A stretch of 64,000 nucleotides of DNA from Phycicoccus sp. Root101 (GCF_001426245.1 NZ_LMCM01000010.1:124001-188000); one strand, 5' to 3'; positions 39,287 through 48,481 are shown, counted from the stretch's first letter. Numbers and translations: made by a program. Notes: a model not told the origin generated them from the letters alone.

Positions 39287-39676
39287 TCAGGACCACCCGC
39301 CGGCGACCAGCAGGACCGCCTGCTGCAGGCCGCGCAGGACACCCAGCGTCAGGGCCACGGCGACGAACGCCCAGGCGGCCCAGCGCCACGCCAGGTCGCT
39401 GGGCTCGCGTCGCTCTGGGGCACGGAAGACCGACCACCAGCGGTTCTCGGCGAGCGGGCCGTAGCGGCCGTCCTCACGCGGGGTGAACGGCGCCCACCAG
39501 TCACCGAGCCGTCGGGCGCGCACCGCCTCCTTGGCGACGCGCACCGGGAAGAGCCAGAACAGCCACGCCAGGACGGCGACGAGCAGGACCGCCACGACGA
39601 GCAGGAAGAGCCGGGCGAGCCAGACGAAGAGCGTGACACCCGAGTCGTCGGTGGCGAAGGGGGCCAAAGCGGTCAT
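39287..39676 (-). CDS. Small membrane protein of the EspC-like cassette
   Basis: 129 residues. One long hydrophobic helix near the N-terminus (about 13-43, GVTLFVWLARLFLLVVAVLLVAVLAW), a basic cytoplasmic middle (AKEAVRARRLGDWWAPF) and a second helix at the C-terminus (about 100-125). No family recognised. ATG 39676 is 7 nt after TAGGGT on the minus strand (leaderless type), though AGGGTGAG could also act as ribosome site; an in-frame ATG lies at 39694. Confidence 0.6.
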   Translation of the reverse strand: MTALAPFATDDSGVTLFVWLARLFLLVVAVLLVAVLAWLFWLFPVRVAKEAVRARRLGDWWAPFTPREDGRYGPLAENRWWSVFRAPERREPSDLAWRWAAWAFVAVALTLGVLRGLQQAVLLVAGGWS

Positions 39677-39792
39677 GTCGCTCACCCTAGCCATGACGGG
39701 CCCGGGGAGCGCTCCCCATGGCGAACCGGGCGGGAGACGCCCTAGCATCGTGCCGTCCACAGGGGGAATCAGGTCAAAGGGGGCGCTTGTCC

Positions 39793-40089
39793 ATGCGTAT
39801 CGATCTCGAGGCCGACGGCGTCCGCGCCCACGCCTCATCCGTGGAGTCCTTGCGCTCCCGCACCAGCCAGGCGAGCTCGGCGGTCTCGACCACGATGTCG
39901 GCCGAGGCGTTCGGCCTGATGAACGTCGCGCTGGCGGGGATCGCCGCCGTCGTCGCCACAGCCGGGCGGATGGCCATCGAGGGCCTGGCGTCCGACCTCG
40001 GCGAGACCGGCACCAACCTGCGCCAGCTCGCCACCAACGCCGAGACGACCGACGGCAACGTCGACGCCCGCATGCGGGGCTACCGGTGA
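39793..40089 (+). CDS. EspC/WXG100-like small secreted-type protein
   Basis: 98 residues, all helical, no signal peptide. MRIDLEADGVRAHASSVESLRSRTSQASSAVSTT and the second helix LGETGTNLRQLATNAETTDGNVDARMRGY resemble the EspC (ESX-1 associated) and WXG100 families, which are exported by type VII systems. A Gly/Ala-rich turn connects the helices. No WXG is present. It is coupled by a GTGA overlap to the larger downstream protein, the usual order for such cargo pairs. Confidence 0.65.
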   Translation: MRIDLEADGVRAHASSVESLRSRTSQASSAVSTTMSAEAFGLMNVALAGIAAVVATAGRMAIEGLASDLGETGTNLRQLATNAETTDGNVDARMRGYR

Positions 40090-41099
40090 GCGGCCTCGTC
40101 GCCACTCCCGGCGAACGGTCCTGGCACTCCGGCGCCGGGCTGCTCGACTCGGGCATGACCCTGTGCGAGTCGATCAACGGCGACTCGTGGGTGGACCAGG
40201 CCCTGTCGGCCGGCGCCGTCGGCGTCGACATCTACGCCACCGTCTCCGACCCGCTCGGCAGCCTGTTCGCTGCCGGCATCGGATGGGTCATCGACCACCT
40301 GAACCCCATCAAGGACTGGTTCGACGAGCTGACGGGCAACCCCGAGGAGGTCGCCGCCTTCTCCGAGACCTGGAGCAACGTCCGCAACGAGCTCGACCGC
40401 ATCAAGGCCGACTACGCCCGGCACGCCGAGGCCCAGATGGGGCACATGCAGGGCGAGGCCCTGGAGTCCTACCGCAAGCACGTGAAGGACATGACCGACA
40501 AGTACGGCCTGGTGAGCAACGGGGCGCACGCCATCTCGTACGGGTTCGTCGGCGCGGCCGGCCTCGTCCAGCTGGTCCACGGGCTGGTGCGTGACGCCCT
40601 CGCCCAGATCGTCGGGGCGCTGTGCAGCTACGTCGCCGAGCTCGTCATCACCCTCGGTGCGGCCACCCCGCTCGTCATCCACCAGGCGACCAGCCGCGTC
40701 TCCGCCCTCGTCGCGGAGATCGGGCCCAAGCTCAAGGGCCTGAAGAGCTCGGTCCACTCGCTCGACGAGCTGACCAGCGGACTCAAGGACATCCTCAACG
40801 ACATCCCGCGCTTCCTCGGCGACCGCTACTCCGTGCCGAACCACCCCGAGCTCAAGTGGGGCGACATCCCCTCACGGAACCTCAAGTGGGCCGAGCGGAT
40901 CAAGGCGATGCCCGGCGGTGAGGGCCTGACGCTGGGTGAGCGGATCCGGCTCATCAACATGCAGGACGAGTACAAGCACCTGCTCGGCACCGGTCAGGAC
41001 GCCTGGGAGGGCCTGGTCAAGGAGGCGCTGGCGTCCTCGGCGCCGAACAACGTCAACGACGCGATCCGCAGGATCCGGGAGCTCGCCGGCAACCTCTGA
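40086..41099 (+). CDS. Large WXG/PPE-like type VII cargo candidate
   Basis: 337 residues. The N-terminal half is helical (WHSGAGLLDSGMTLCESI, ETWSNVRNELDRIKADYARHAEAQM) as in WXG100-superfamily proteins; a hydrophobic middle (about 155-205) could span a membrane. The C-terminus is a hydrophilic domain with VPNHPELKWGDIPSRNLKWAER and GLTLGERIRLINMQDEYKHLLG. I do not recognise a toxin motif. GTG 40086 overlaps the EspC-like stop. The frame is open far upstream but only as a shadow. Confidence 0.6.
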   Translation: MSGLVATPGERSWHSGAGLLDSGMTLCESINGDSWVDQALSAGAVGVDIYATVSDPLGSLFAAGIGWVIDHLNPIKDWFDELTGNPEEVAAFSETWSNVRNELDRIKADYARHAEAQMGHMQGEALESYRKHVKDMTDKYGLVSNGAHAISYGFVGAAGLVQLVHGLVRDALAQIVGALCSYVAELVITLGAATPLVIHQATSRVSALVAEIGPKLKGLKSSVHSLDELTSGLKDILNDIPRFLGDRYSVPNHPELKWGDIPSRNLKWAERIKAMPGGEGLTLGERIRLINMQDEYKHLLGTGQDAWEGLVKEALASSAPNNVNDAIRRIRELAGNL

Positions 41100-41105
41100 G
41101 ACCCC

Positions 41106-42335
41106 TCAGGCGCGCCGGGTCTCGAGGAACTCCGCGATCCGGCCGATCGCCTCGGTGAGCACCTCCACGTCGGGGAGGGTGACGAGGCGGAAGTGGTCCG
41201 GCTCGAACCAGTTGAAGCCGGTGCCGTGGGTGACGAGGATCTTCTTCTCCCGCAGCAGCTCGATGACGAACTGCTGGTCGTCCTCGATGGCGTAGACCTC
41301 GGGGTCGAGCCGGGGGAAGCAGTAGAGGGCGCCGTGCGGCTCGACGCAGGAGACACCGGGGATCTCGTTGAGCAGGCGCCAGGCCGTCTTGCTCTGCTCG
41401 TAGAACCGGCCGCCGGGGTGGATGTACTCCTCGATCGACTGGTAGCCACCCAGGGCGGTCTGGATCGCGTGCTGGCCGGGGACGTTGGCGCACATGCGCA
41501 TGTTGGCCAGCAGGGTCAGGCCCTCGAGGAAGTCGGCGGCCATCGCCTTCGGCCCGGAGACCATGACCCAGCCGGCGCGGAAGCCGCACACCCGGTAGGC
41601 CTTGGACAGCCCGCTGAAGGTCAGGCAGAGGACGTCGTCGCCGGCATGTGTCGCGGTGTGGTGGTGCACCGGCTGGTGGTTGGCGTCGGCGAACAGGATC
41701 TTCTCGTAGATCTCGTCGGACAGCAGGACGAGGTCGTGGCGGCGGGCGATGTCGACCAGCCCGCGCACGACGTCCTCGCCGTAGACGGCGCCGGTCGGGT
41801 TGTTCGGGTTGATGACGACCAGGGCGTGGGTGTTCGGCGTGATCTTCGACTCGATGTCCTCGAGGTCGGGGTTCCAGCCGTTCGACTCGTCGCAGCGGTA
41901 GTGGACGGGTGTCCCGCCGGCCAGCGTGACCGCGCCGGTCCACAGGGGGTAGTCGGGCGCGGGGACGAGGATCTCGTTGCCGTCGTCGACGAACGCGGTG
42001 AGCACCATGGAGATCAGCTCGGACACACCGTTGCCGATGAAGACGTCGTCGACGTGCGTGTCGGTGAGGCCGCGTGACTGGTAGTAGTGCGCCACCGCCG
42101 TCCGGGCCGAGTAGATGCCGCGGGAGTCGCTGTAGCCCTGGGAGTTCGGCAGGTGGTGGACCATGTCCTGCAGCACGGCCTCCGGCGCCTCGAACCCGAA
42201 CGGGGCCGGGTTGCCGATGTTCAGCTTGAGGATCTTGTGCCCCTCGGCCTCGAGGCGCTGGGCCTCGACGAGGATCGGCCCGCGGACGTCGTAGCGGACC
42301 TGGTGGAGCTTGCGGGACTGGGTGATTCGGCGCAC
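41106..42335 (-). CDS. Alanine/aspartate-type aminotransferase (AlaA-like)
   Basis: 409 residues, class I/II PLP aminotransferase. It makes alanine from pyruvate and glutamate, or similar. ILKLNIGNPAPFGFEAP opens the domain; VVINPNNPTGAVY and LSDEIYEKI bind the substrate carboxylate and PLP ring, and the PLP lysine is in FSGLSKAYRVCGFRAGW. The GTG start (VRRITQSRKLHQ) at 42335 matches the AlaA N-terminus; the frame extends upstream over the kup promoter. Divergent from kup. Confidence 0.9.
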   Translation of the reverse strand: MRRITQSRKLHQVRYDVRGPILVEAQRLEAEGHKILKLNIGNPAPFGFEAPEAVLQDMVHHLPNSQGYSDSRGIYSARTAVAHYYQSRGLTDTHVDDVFIGNGVSELISMVLTAFVDDGNEILVPAPDYPLWTGAVTLAGGTPVHYRCDESNGWNPDLEDIESKITPNTHALVVINPNNPTGAVYGEDVVRGLVDIARRHDLVLLSDEIYEKILFADANHQPVHHHTATHAGDDVLCLTFSGLSKAYRVCGFRAGWVMVSGPKAMAADFLEGLTLLANMRMCANVPGQHAIQTALGGYQSIEEYIHPGGRFYEQSKTAWRLLNEIPGVSCVEPHGALYCFPRLDPEVYAIEDDQQFVIELLREKKILVTHGTGFNWFEPDHFRLVTLPDVEVLTEAIGRIAEFLETRRA

Positions 42336-42384
42336 GCGACCAGTCTTCCAGTTCCCACCACGCGGCGTGCGAGGATCATCGCTC

Positions 42385-44283
42385 GTGAGCAACGACGAGT
42401 TCGGCAGGCGCAAGGGCTGGGTGCCGTTGGCCCTCGGCGCCCTGGGCGTGGTCTTCGGCGACATCGGCACCAGCCCTCTCTACGCGGTGCAGACCGTGTT
42501 CTCGATCGACCACAACGCCGTGGAGACCACCCCCGGCGACGTCTACGGGGTGATCTCCCTCGTCTTCTGGTCGATCACGCTCGTCGTCAGCGTCAAGTAC
42601 GTCGTGTTCATCCTGCGCGCCGACAACGACGGCGAGGGCGGCGTCATGGCGCTCGCCGCCCTGGCGCGTCAGTCGGTGCGGCCCGGGGGACGCAGGTTCG
42701 GCCTGGTCATGGTGCTCGGCGTGCTCGGCGCGTCCCTCTTCTACGGCGACAGCGTCATCACCCCGGCCATCTCGGTGATGTCGGCGATCGAGGGCCTCGC
42801 GGTGCCGGCGCCCGGCCTCGGCCACCTCGTGGTCCCGCTGGGCGCGGTCATCATCACCGGGCTGTTCGTGGTCCAGCGGTTCGGGACCCAGCTCGTCGGA
42901 CGGTTCTTCGGGCCGGTGATGGTGCTCTGGTTCGCCGTCCTCGGGGTGCTCGGCATCGGTCAGGTGGCGCGTGACCCTGCGATCCTGCGCGGCCTGTCGC
43001 CCTCCTACGCCCTGCTCTTCGTGGTGGACCGGCCGTTCGTCGCCTTCGTGGCGATGGGTGCGGTCGTGCTCTCCATCACCGGTGCCGAGGCCCTGTATGC
43101 CGACATGGGCCACTTCGGCCGCTCACCGATCCGCCGGGCGTGGTTCTTCGTCGTCTTCCCCTGCCTCACCCTCAACTACCTCGGCCAGGGAGCCCTCCTG
43201 CTCGAGGAGCCGACGTCGGCACGCAGTCCGTTCTTCCTCATGGCCCCGGACTGGGCGCAGATCCCGCTCGTGGTCCTGGCCACGCTGGCGACCGTGATCG
43301 CCTCGCAGGCCGTCATCTCCGGTGCGTACTCGGTGTCCCGCCAGGCCGAACGCCTCGGCTTCCTCCCGCGTCTGACGGTCCGTCACACCTCGAAGGTCGA
43401 GCGGGGCCAGATCTACGTCCCGGCTGTGAACTGGACCCTCTTCGTCGGCGTCCTCATCCTGCTCGTGACCTTCCAGTCCTCGGCGAGGCTCGCCACGGCA
43501 TACGGGCTGGCGGTGACCGGGACGTTCCTCATCACGACGACCCTCTTCCTGCTCCTCGCCGAGTCGGCGTGGGGCTGGAGCCGCGGCCGGCTGCTCCTGC
43601 TGGGCATCCCCCTGGCGGTGCTCGAGCTGACCTACTTCGCCGCCAACCTCACCAAGGTCGTCCATGGCGGCTGGTTGCCGATCCTCGTCGCCGTGGTCGT
43701 CGCGACGGTCATGCTCACCTGGCAGCGCGGGCGCACGCTCGTCACCCAGCGCAGGGTGGAGATGGAGGGGCCGTTGGCGCCCTTCGTGGAGTGGCTGGGC
43801 ACGGACCCGGTGACCCAGGTGCCCGGCAGCGCGGTCTTCCTGCACGTCGACAAGGACACGACCCCGCTCGCCCTGCGGGAGAACGCGACGGTGAACCACG
43901 TGCTGCACGAGCACGTCCTCATCCTGACCACCCGCTCGGCCAACGTCCCGGTCGTCGCCGAGGCCGACCGGTTCGAGGTCGACCCGCTCGGCGACCCGTA
44001 CGACGCGATCGACCACCTCACGGTGAGCTTCGGCTTCCAGGAGGACCAGGACGTGCCGCAGGCCATGGCCCGCGCCCGGGACCTGGGCCTGATCGACATC
44101 GACCCCGCCGAGGCCTACTACTTCCTGTCCCGGATCAGCATCCAGCGCGGCCAGGGCAATGAGATGCGGACCTGGCGCAAGCGGCTGTTCGTCGGCCTCG
44201 CGCACAACGCGGCGTCCCCGACCGAGTACTTCCACCTCCCCGAGGACCGCACCGTGGCGATGGGCGCCGCCGTCGTCCTCTGA
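42385..44283 (+). CDS. kup: Potassium uptake protein Kup
   Basis: 632 residues with 12 membrane helices followed by a cytoplasmic C-terminal domain. LALGALGVVFGDIGTSPLYA is the Kup signature at the N-terminus, then RADNDGEGGVMALAALAR, FYGDSVITPAISVMSAIEG and GAEALYADMGHFG. It brings in potassium with protons. GTG 42385 follows GAGGAT 8 nt upstream, so a leaderless start is possible. The intergenic space is 49 bp, so there is no room for a c-di-AMP (ydaO) riboswitch. Confidence 0.95.
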   Translation: MSNDEFGRRKGWVPLALGALGVVFGDIGTSPLYAVQTVFSIDHNAVETTPGDVYGVISLVFWSITLVVSVKYVVFILRADNDGEGGVMALAALARQSVRPGGRRFGLVMVLGVLGASLFYGDSVITPAISVMSAIEGLAVPAPGLGHLVVPLGAVIITGLFVVQRFGTQLVGRFFGPVMVLWFAVLGVLGIGQVARDPAILRGLSPSYALLFVVDRPFVAFVAMGAVVLSITGAEALYADMGHFGRSPIRRAWFFVVFPCLTLNYLGQGALLLEEPTSARSPFFLMAPDWAQIPLVVLATLATVIASQAVISGAYSVSRQAERLGFLPRLTVRHTSKVERGQIYVPAVNWTLFVGVLILLVTFQSSARLATAYGLAVTGTFLITTTLFLLLAESAWGWSRGRLLLLGIPLAVLELTYFAANLTKVVHGGWLPILVAVVVATVMLTWQRGRTLVTQRRVEMEGPLAPFVEWLGTDPVTQVPGSAVFLHVDKDTTPLALRENATVNHVLHEHVLILTTRSANVPVVAEADRFEVDPLGDPYDAIDHLTVSFGFQEDQDVPQAMARARDLGLIDIDPAEAYYFLSRISIQRGQGNEMRTWRKRLFVGLAHNAASPTEYFHLPEDRTVAMGAAVVL

Positions 44284-44288
44284 GGGCC

Positions 44289-44912
44289 CTACCCGGCCAG
44301 GACCTCGACGGTGGTCACGACCGAGGTGACCCCGGGCGCGCGCGGCGTGGACGAGAAGCCGAACCGGCAGGGTGGGTCCACCGGGGCCAGCTCGCCCAGG
44401 TCGGTGCCGCGCCACGACCCGGTCAGCGAGGTGACGCGGTGCAGGTCGAGCGCCCCGTACCACTCACGTCGTCCGGACCGGGCCTGTCCGCGGGTGCTCA
44501 CGCCGCGCAGGAGGGTGCGGGCCACGGGGTCGGCGGCAGTGGCGAAGGCGGTGCTCGAGGCCACGGGCGTCGGTAGGGCGCGCAGCGCCCACCCGAGGGG
44601 CGCCCGTCTCCCGAGCGTGAAGGAGAGCCGCAGCTCGCCGGCCGTCACCGCCCAGCCCTGGCCCATGCCTCCCGCAACGGGGGAGACGTCGACCCCGGTG
44701 ACCACCACCTCGTCGAACACGTAGGTGTCGGACACGAACGCCGCCACGGCGGTGTCCGGGGCGAGGAGCACGCGGTGGCCGTCCGGCTGCTCGAGCATGA
44801 CGTCCGCGAACGCCCCCATCGGGGACCGGTCCCAGCGGCCCACGACGACCCGGACCCCGGAGGTGCTGCCCACCCCCGCGATCCGACCGTGGAACCGCTG
44901 CCGTCCGTGCAC
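44289..44912 (-). CDS. Conserved hypothetical protein
   Basis: 207 residues, soluble, beta-rich, no signal peptide: GRIAGVGSTSGVRVVVGRW, SPMGAFADVMLEQPDGHRVLLAPD, FDEVVVTGVDVSPV and LRLSFTLGRRAPLGWALR. No family or motif is recognised. GTG 44912 is chosen because CAGGGT lies 6 nt upstream on the minus strand; earlier codons up to 45011 look non-coding. It stands alone between convergent kup and a divergent MarR gene. Confidence 0.6.
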   Translation of the reverse strand: MHGRQRFHGRIAGVGSTSGVRVVVGRWDRSPMGAFADVMLEQPDGHRVLLAPDTAVAAFVSDTYVFDEVVVTGVDVSPVAGGMGQGWAVTAGELRLSFTLGRRAPLGWALRALPTPVASSTAFATAADPVARTLLRGVSTRGQARSGRREWYGALDLHRVTSLTGSWRGTDLGELAPVDPPCRFGFSSTPRAPGVTSVVTTVEVLAG

Positions 44913-45004
44913 GGTCCCACCCTGACACGGGCTCGAGGCCCCTGCGCCGCGGGTACGGCCTGGAAGGGCTCCCCGAGGGAGGCTCTCACCCCTAGGCTTC
45001 GGCC

Positions 45005-45451
45005 ATGTCACCCCGGACCCCCCTCGGCGAGCTCGAGGTCGAGCTCACGAGGCTGCTGCGCCGGGCCCGCAGCTCCCAGCAGCGGACCGCCTCCCAGGTC
45101 CACCCGGACCTGGACGCCTCCGGGTATGCCGTGCTCGTCACCGTCCGCGACCTGGCCGAGGCCGGCGGGGGTGCGCGGGGCGGCGACATCTCCGACGTCC
45201 TCGGGCTGCACAAGTCGACGATGAGCCGCAACCTCGCGGTGCTCGAGGAGCTCGGCCTGATCGAGCGCATCCCCGACCCGCTGGACGCCCGGGCCCGTCA
45301 GGTCCGCCTCACGGCGGAGGGCTCGCGGGCCCTCGAGGAGTCGTTCGAGGGGCGCAGGGAACGGCTGCGCCAGCAGCTCACCACCTGGGAGACGCAGGAC
45401 ATCGCCGAGCTCGCGCGCCTCCTGCGCCTGCTCAACGACACCGCCGTCTGA
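45005..45451 (+). CDS. MarR-family transcriptional regulator
   Basis: 148 residues. Winged helix-turn-helix with SDVLGLHKSTMSRNLAVLEELGLIERIPDPLDARARQVRLTAEG (about 62-106), the wing carrying the D-x-R-x-R signature. A dimerisation helix pair flanks it. ATG 45005 lies 6 nt after TAGGCT (44993-44998), a leaderless start with no ribosome site. No target operator was found nearby, and the next regulator has its own operators. Confidence 0.88.
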   Translation: MSPRTPLGELEVELTRLLRRARSSQQRTASQVHPDLDASGYAVLVTVRDLAEAGGGARGGDISDVLGLHKSTMSRNLAVLEELGLIERIPDPLDARARQVRLTAEGSRALEESFEGRRERLRQQLTTWETQDIAELARLLRLLNDTAV

Positions 45452-45557
45452 GCCGGCCACCCGTCTCGGCTGCCTTCGGCCGGCCACCCGTCCCCGCCGT
45501 CCCGGCAGCACGGGCGGCTTCGGCGCGCGCTCCCGGCGAGGACCTCGTCGGAATCAA

Positions 45558-45601
45558 GTTGCATAGCGCAACCATGTAGATATACAGTTGTGTTCTGCAA
45601 C
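45558..45601 (+). promoter_or_regulatory. Promoter with two MarR operators
   Basis: -35 TTGCAT (45559-45564), 16-nt spacer, -10 TATACA (45581-45586) in an AT-rich island. GTTGC-N5-GCAAC at 45558-45572 covers the -35; GTTG-N7-CAAC at 45587-45601 covers the start site. The arms match, spaced 29 bp centre to centre, as expected for autoregulation by the MarR protein encoded next. Confidence 0.65.
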
Positions 45602-45614
45602 CAAAGGAGTTGTC

Positions 45615-46193
45615 GTGGTCTCCACCCTCGCGACCAAGCCTGTCGGGACATCCGGGCCCGACCACCCCGATGAGGTCATCGCCGCCCTCGCCAGCCTGAT
45701 CCGCGCCAGCCGCGCCGTCGCCCGCCAGCGACACGACCAGCTCGGCGCGTCGGGCACACCGTTGGCCGTCCTCAAGGCCCTCGCTCACGCCGAGGACGAG
45801 CAGGCCCGCCCCGGCGACCTCGCGGTCGCCGCCGGTGTGGCCCCCTCGGTCGTCAGCCGCGTGCTGCCCAGGCTCGAGGAGGACGGCCTCGTCACGCGAC
45901 GTCGCGACGAGGCCGACGCCCGCTCGTGCCACATCATCCTCACCCCCGAGGGTCGCGAGCAGCTGGCCGCGATCCAGCGGGAGTACGCCGAGCTCCTCGG
46001 TGGCGCCCTGGTCGACGTCCCCCCGGAGGAGGTCCGCCGGATGCCGCAGACCCTCGGCCACCTCGAGCGGGCGCTCCTGCGCGCTGCCGACCAAGGCGGG
46101 CCGCGCCATACCGGGCTCGCTCCCAGCCTGCGGCCCACGCACGCCACCACTCCCCTCCAGCCCACCCCCGAGAACCGCCAGGAAAGCCACTGA
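45615..46193 (+). CDS. MarR-family repressor of the exporter operon
   Basis: 192 residues. MarR winged helix: QARPGDLAVAAGVAPSVVSRVLPRLEEDGLVTRRRDEADARSCHIILTPEG (about 70-120). The C-terminal 30 residues are a Pro/Thr-rich tail. The GTG at 45615 has a strong AAAGGAG site and gives VVSTLATKPV. It is followed by the exporter with TGATG overlap. Two palindromic operators lie in its promoter. The pair is a classic drug-responsive repressor-exporter unit. Confidence 0.9.
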   Translation: MVSTLATKPVGTSGPDHPDEVIAALASLIRASRAVARQRHDQLGASGTPLAVLKALAHAEDEQARPGDLAVAAGVAPSVVSRVLPRLEEDGLVTRRRDEADARSCHIILTPEGREQLAAIQREYAELLGGALVDVPPEEVRRMPQTLGHLERALLRAADQGGPRHTGLAPSLRPTHATTPLQPTPENRQESH

Positions 46194-48451
46194 TGTCAGC
46201 AACCACCGTCTCCGCACCGCCCGCGCCCGCCGCGACCGTGCACCCCGCCGCCGACGAGATGAGCCACAAGCAGATCCTCGAGGCCATGACCGGCCTCCTC
46301 GCCGGTCTGTTCACCGCGCTGCTCAGCAGCACCATCGTCTCCACGGCCCTCCCGACGATCATCGGTGACCTCAACGGCACCCAGCACCAGTACACGTGGG
46401 TCATCACCGCCTCGCTGCTCGCGACGACGGTGAGCACCCCCATCTGGGGCAAGTTCTCCGACCTGTTCAGCAAGAAGCTGCTGGTCCAGCTGTCCCTCGT
46501 CATCTTCGTCATCGGCTCGATCGGGGCCGGCCTGTCGCAGAGCGTCGGGTTCCTCATCGCCTGCCGCGTCGTGCAGGGCCTCGGCATGGGAGGGCTCACC
46601 GCCCTGACCCAGTCGATCATGGGCGCGATCATCGCCCCGCGACAGCGCGGTCGGTACTCCGGCTACATGGGCGCCGTCATGGCCGTCTCCACCGTCAGCG
46701 GCCCGCTGCTCGGCGGTGTCATCGTCGACAGCTCGCTCGGCTGGCGCTGGACGTTCTTCGTCTGCATCCCGCTCGCCGTCATCGCCCTGTTCATCCTCCA
46801 GGCGACGCTGCACGTGCCCACCATCAAGCGGAACCCGAAGATCGACTACCTCGGCGCGGTCCTCATCGCCATCACGGCGTCGCTGCCGCTGCTGTGGATC
46901 ACCTTCGCGGGCAACGACTTCCCGTGGTGGTCGCTCCAGACCGCGTACTTCCTCGTCGGCACCGCCGTGGCCCTCGCGCTCACCCTCGTGGTGGAGAGCC
47001 GGGCCAAGGAGCCGATGGTCCCGCTCAAGGTCCTCAAGAACCGCACCGCGGGGCTCGTCGTCCTGGCCAGCGCCGCCGTCGGCATCGCGATGTTCGGTGG
47101 CACGACCTTCCTCACGCAGTACTTCCAGATCTCGCGCGGCTACACCCCGACCAAGGCCGGTCTGCTCACCATCCCGCTGATGGCGGCGCTGCTCGTGTCC
47201 TCGACGGGCGCCGGACAGATCATCAGCCGGACCGGTCGCTGGAAGAAGTTCATCGTCGGCGGCTCGTTCTTCCTCGTGGCCGGCCTCGCCTGGCTCGGGA
47301 CGATCGACCACCTCACCCCGATGTGGCACATCGGCCTGGCGATGGCCCTCATGGGCTTCGGGCTCGGCGCGATGATGCAGAACCTCGTCCTGGCCGTCCA
47401 GAACACCGTCGACGTCCGCGACGTCGGTGCCGCCTCCGCCACGATCGCCTTCTTCCGCACCCTCGGTGGCGCGGTCGGCGTCTCGGCCCTCGGCGCGGTG
47501 CTGGCCACGCAGGTGACCGGCGACATCCGCGACGGGCTCGCCAAGCTCGGTCCCCAGGCCGCCGCGGCCGGCGGCTCCAGCAGCGGGACCCTGAACCTCA
47601 AGGAGATGCCCGCGCCCGTCGCCCAGATCGTCCGTGCGGCGTACGGCGACGCGACCGGTCACATCTTCCTCATCGCCGCCGTGGTCTCGGTCGTGGCCCT
47701 GGTCGCGGTGCTGTTCATCAAGGAGGTGCCGCTGCGCACCACCGTGTCCATGGGTGACGAGGCGGCTGTCGCTGCCACGACCGGTACCGGGGCCCCGGCC
47801 CTCACCGAGGCGCTCGAGGCCGACACCGGGACCGACGCCGATGCCCTCGTCGACACCGACGCGGACACCGAGGCGGGCCGCGTGGTCGACGCCGAGTCGG
47901 ACCGTGGGGACGTGGCCGACCGCGGGGTCGAGGGGGCCCCGCGGTCGGGGACGACGCGGGTCGACCGGCACGGTGACCCCGTCTCGGCCGACCGCCGCAC
48001 CGAGGTCCGGGCCGAGCGTGCGCTCGCCTCCGAGCTGCCGTCCGACTCGCACGAGCTCACCGCGCTGGCGGCGCTCGACGTCCTCACCAGCGCCCAGGAC
48101 GAGGTCCGCGGCCGGGTCGACGCCGGTGACGAGGCCATCACCGCCGCCCGTGACCTGCTCCTCGGTCTCGGCCGGGACGTGGACGCGGCCCTGGGCCAGT
48201 TCCACACCGGGCTGGAGTCCGTGATCCGGCAGCTCGAGGCCCCGGCAGCCGGACGCCACTCGCAGCAGCGGGCCGCGGACGTCCTGCACGACCTGGAGTT
48301 CACCCTCCTGCGCAGCACGCAGGCGGCCGCCGACCGGGTCGTCGCAGCGGCGCACGCCGAGGCCGAGGCCATCGTCGCCCGGGCACGGCTCGAGGCGGGG
48401 CGCACCAGCGAGCTCGCGAACGGTCTCGCGGCGCGCGCCGACCGCTCCTAG
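46193..48451 (+). CDS. DHA2-family MFS exporter with a long coiled-coil C-terminal tail
   Basis: 752 residues. The first 520 form a 14-helix EmrB/QacA-type exporter: helix 1 contains LSSTIVSTALPTI, motif A is IWGKFSDLFSKKLL, and motif C is MAVSTVSGPLLGGVIV. The remaining ~230 residues are cytoplasmic: an acidic Thr/Asp/Ala-rich linker with TDADALVDTDADTE, then a helical segment (about 590-745) with AALDVLTSAQDEVRGRV, LDFT-type leucine spacing and AAADRVVAAAHAEAEAIVARA, resembling DivIVA or Wag31-like coiled coils. Usual family members stop near 500-550. ATG overlaps the repressor stop (TGATG). Confidence 0.88.
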   Translation: MSATTVSAPPAPAATVHPAADEMSHKQILEAMTGLLAGLFTALLSSTIVSTALPTIIGDLNGTQHQYTWVITASLLATTVSTPIWGKFSDLFSKKLLVQLSLVIFVIGSIGAGLSQSVGFLIACRVVQGLGMGGLTALTQSIMGAIIAPRQRGRYSGYMGAVMAVSTVSGPLLGGVIVDSSLGWRWTFFVCIPLAVIALFILQATLHVPTIKRNPKIDYLGAVLIAITASLPLLWITFAGNDFPWWSLQTAYFLVGTAVALALTLVVESRAKEPMVPLKVLKNRTAGLVVLASAAVGIAMFGGTTFLTQYFQISRGYTPTKAGLLTIPLMAALLVSSTGAGQIISRTGRWKKFIVGGSFFLVAGLAWLGTIDHLTPMWHIGLAMALMGFGLGAMMQNLVLAVQNTVDVRDVGAASATIAFFRTLGGAVGVSALGAVLATQVTGDIRDGLAKLGPQAAAAGGSSSGTLNLKEMPAPVAQIVRAAYGDATGHIFLIAAVVSVVALVAVLFIKEVPLRTTVSMGDEAAVAATTGTGAPALTEALEADTGTDADALVDTDADTEAGRVVDAESDRGDVADRGVEGAPRSGTTRVDRHGDPVSADRRTEVRAERALASELPSDSHELTALAALDVLTSAQDEVRGRVDAGDEAITAARDLLLGLGRDVDAALGQFHTGLESVIRQLEAPAAGRHSQQRAADVLHDLEFTLLRSTQAAADRVVAAAHAEAEAIVARARLEAGRTSELANGLAARADRS

Positions 48452-48481
48452 CCGGCGGCGCCGCCCCAGCTCGGCGGCTCG

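Noticed and set aside
42336-42384. c-di-AMP (ydaO) riboswitch in front of kup
   Set aside because: The 49-bp gap is far too short, and no such fold is visible.
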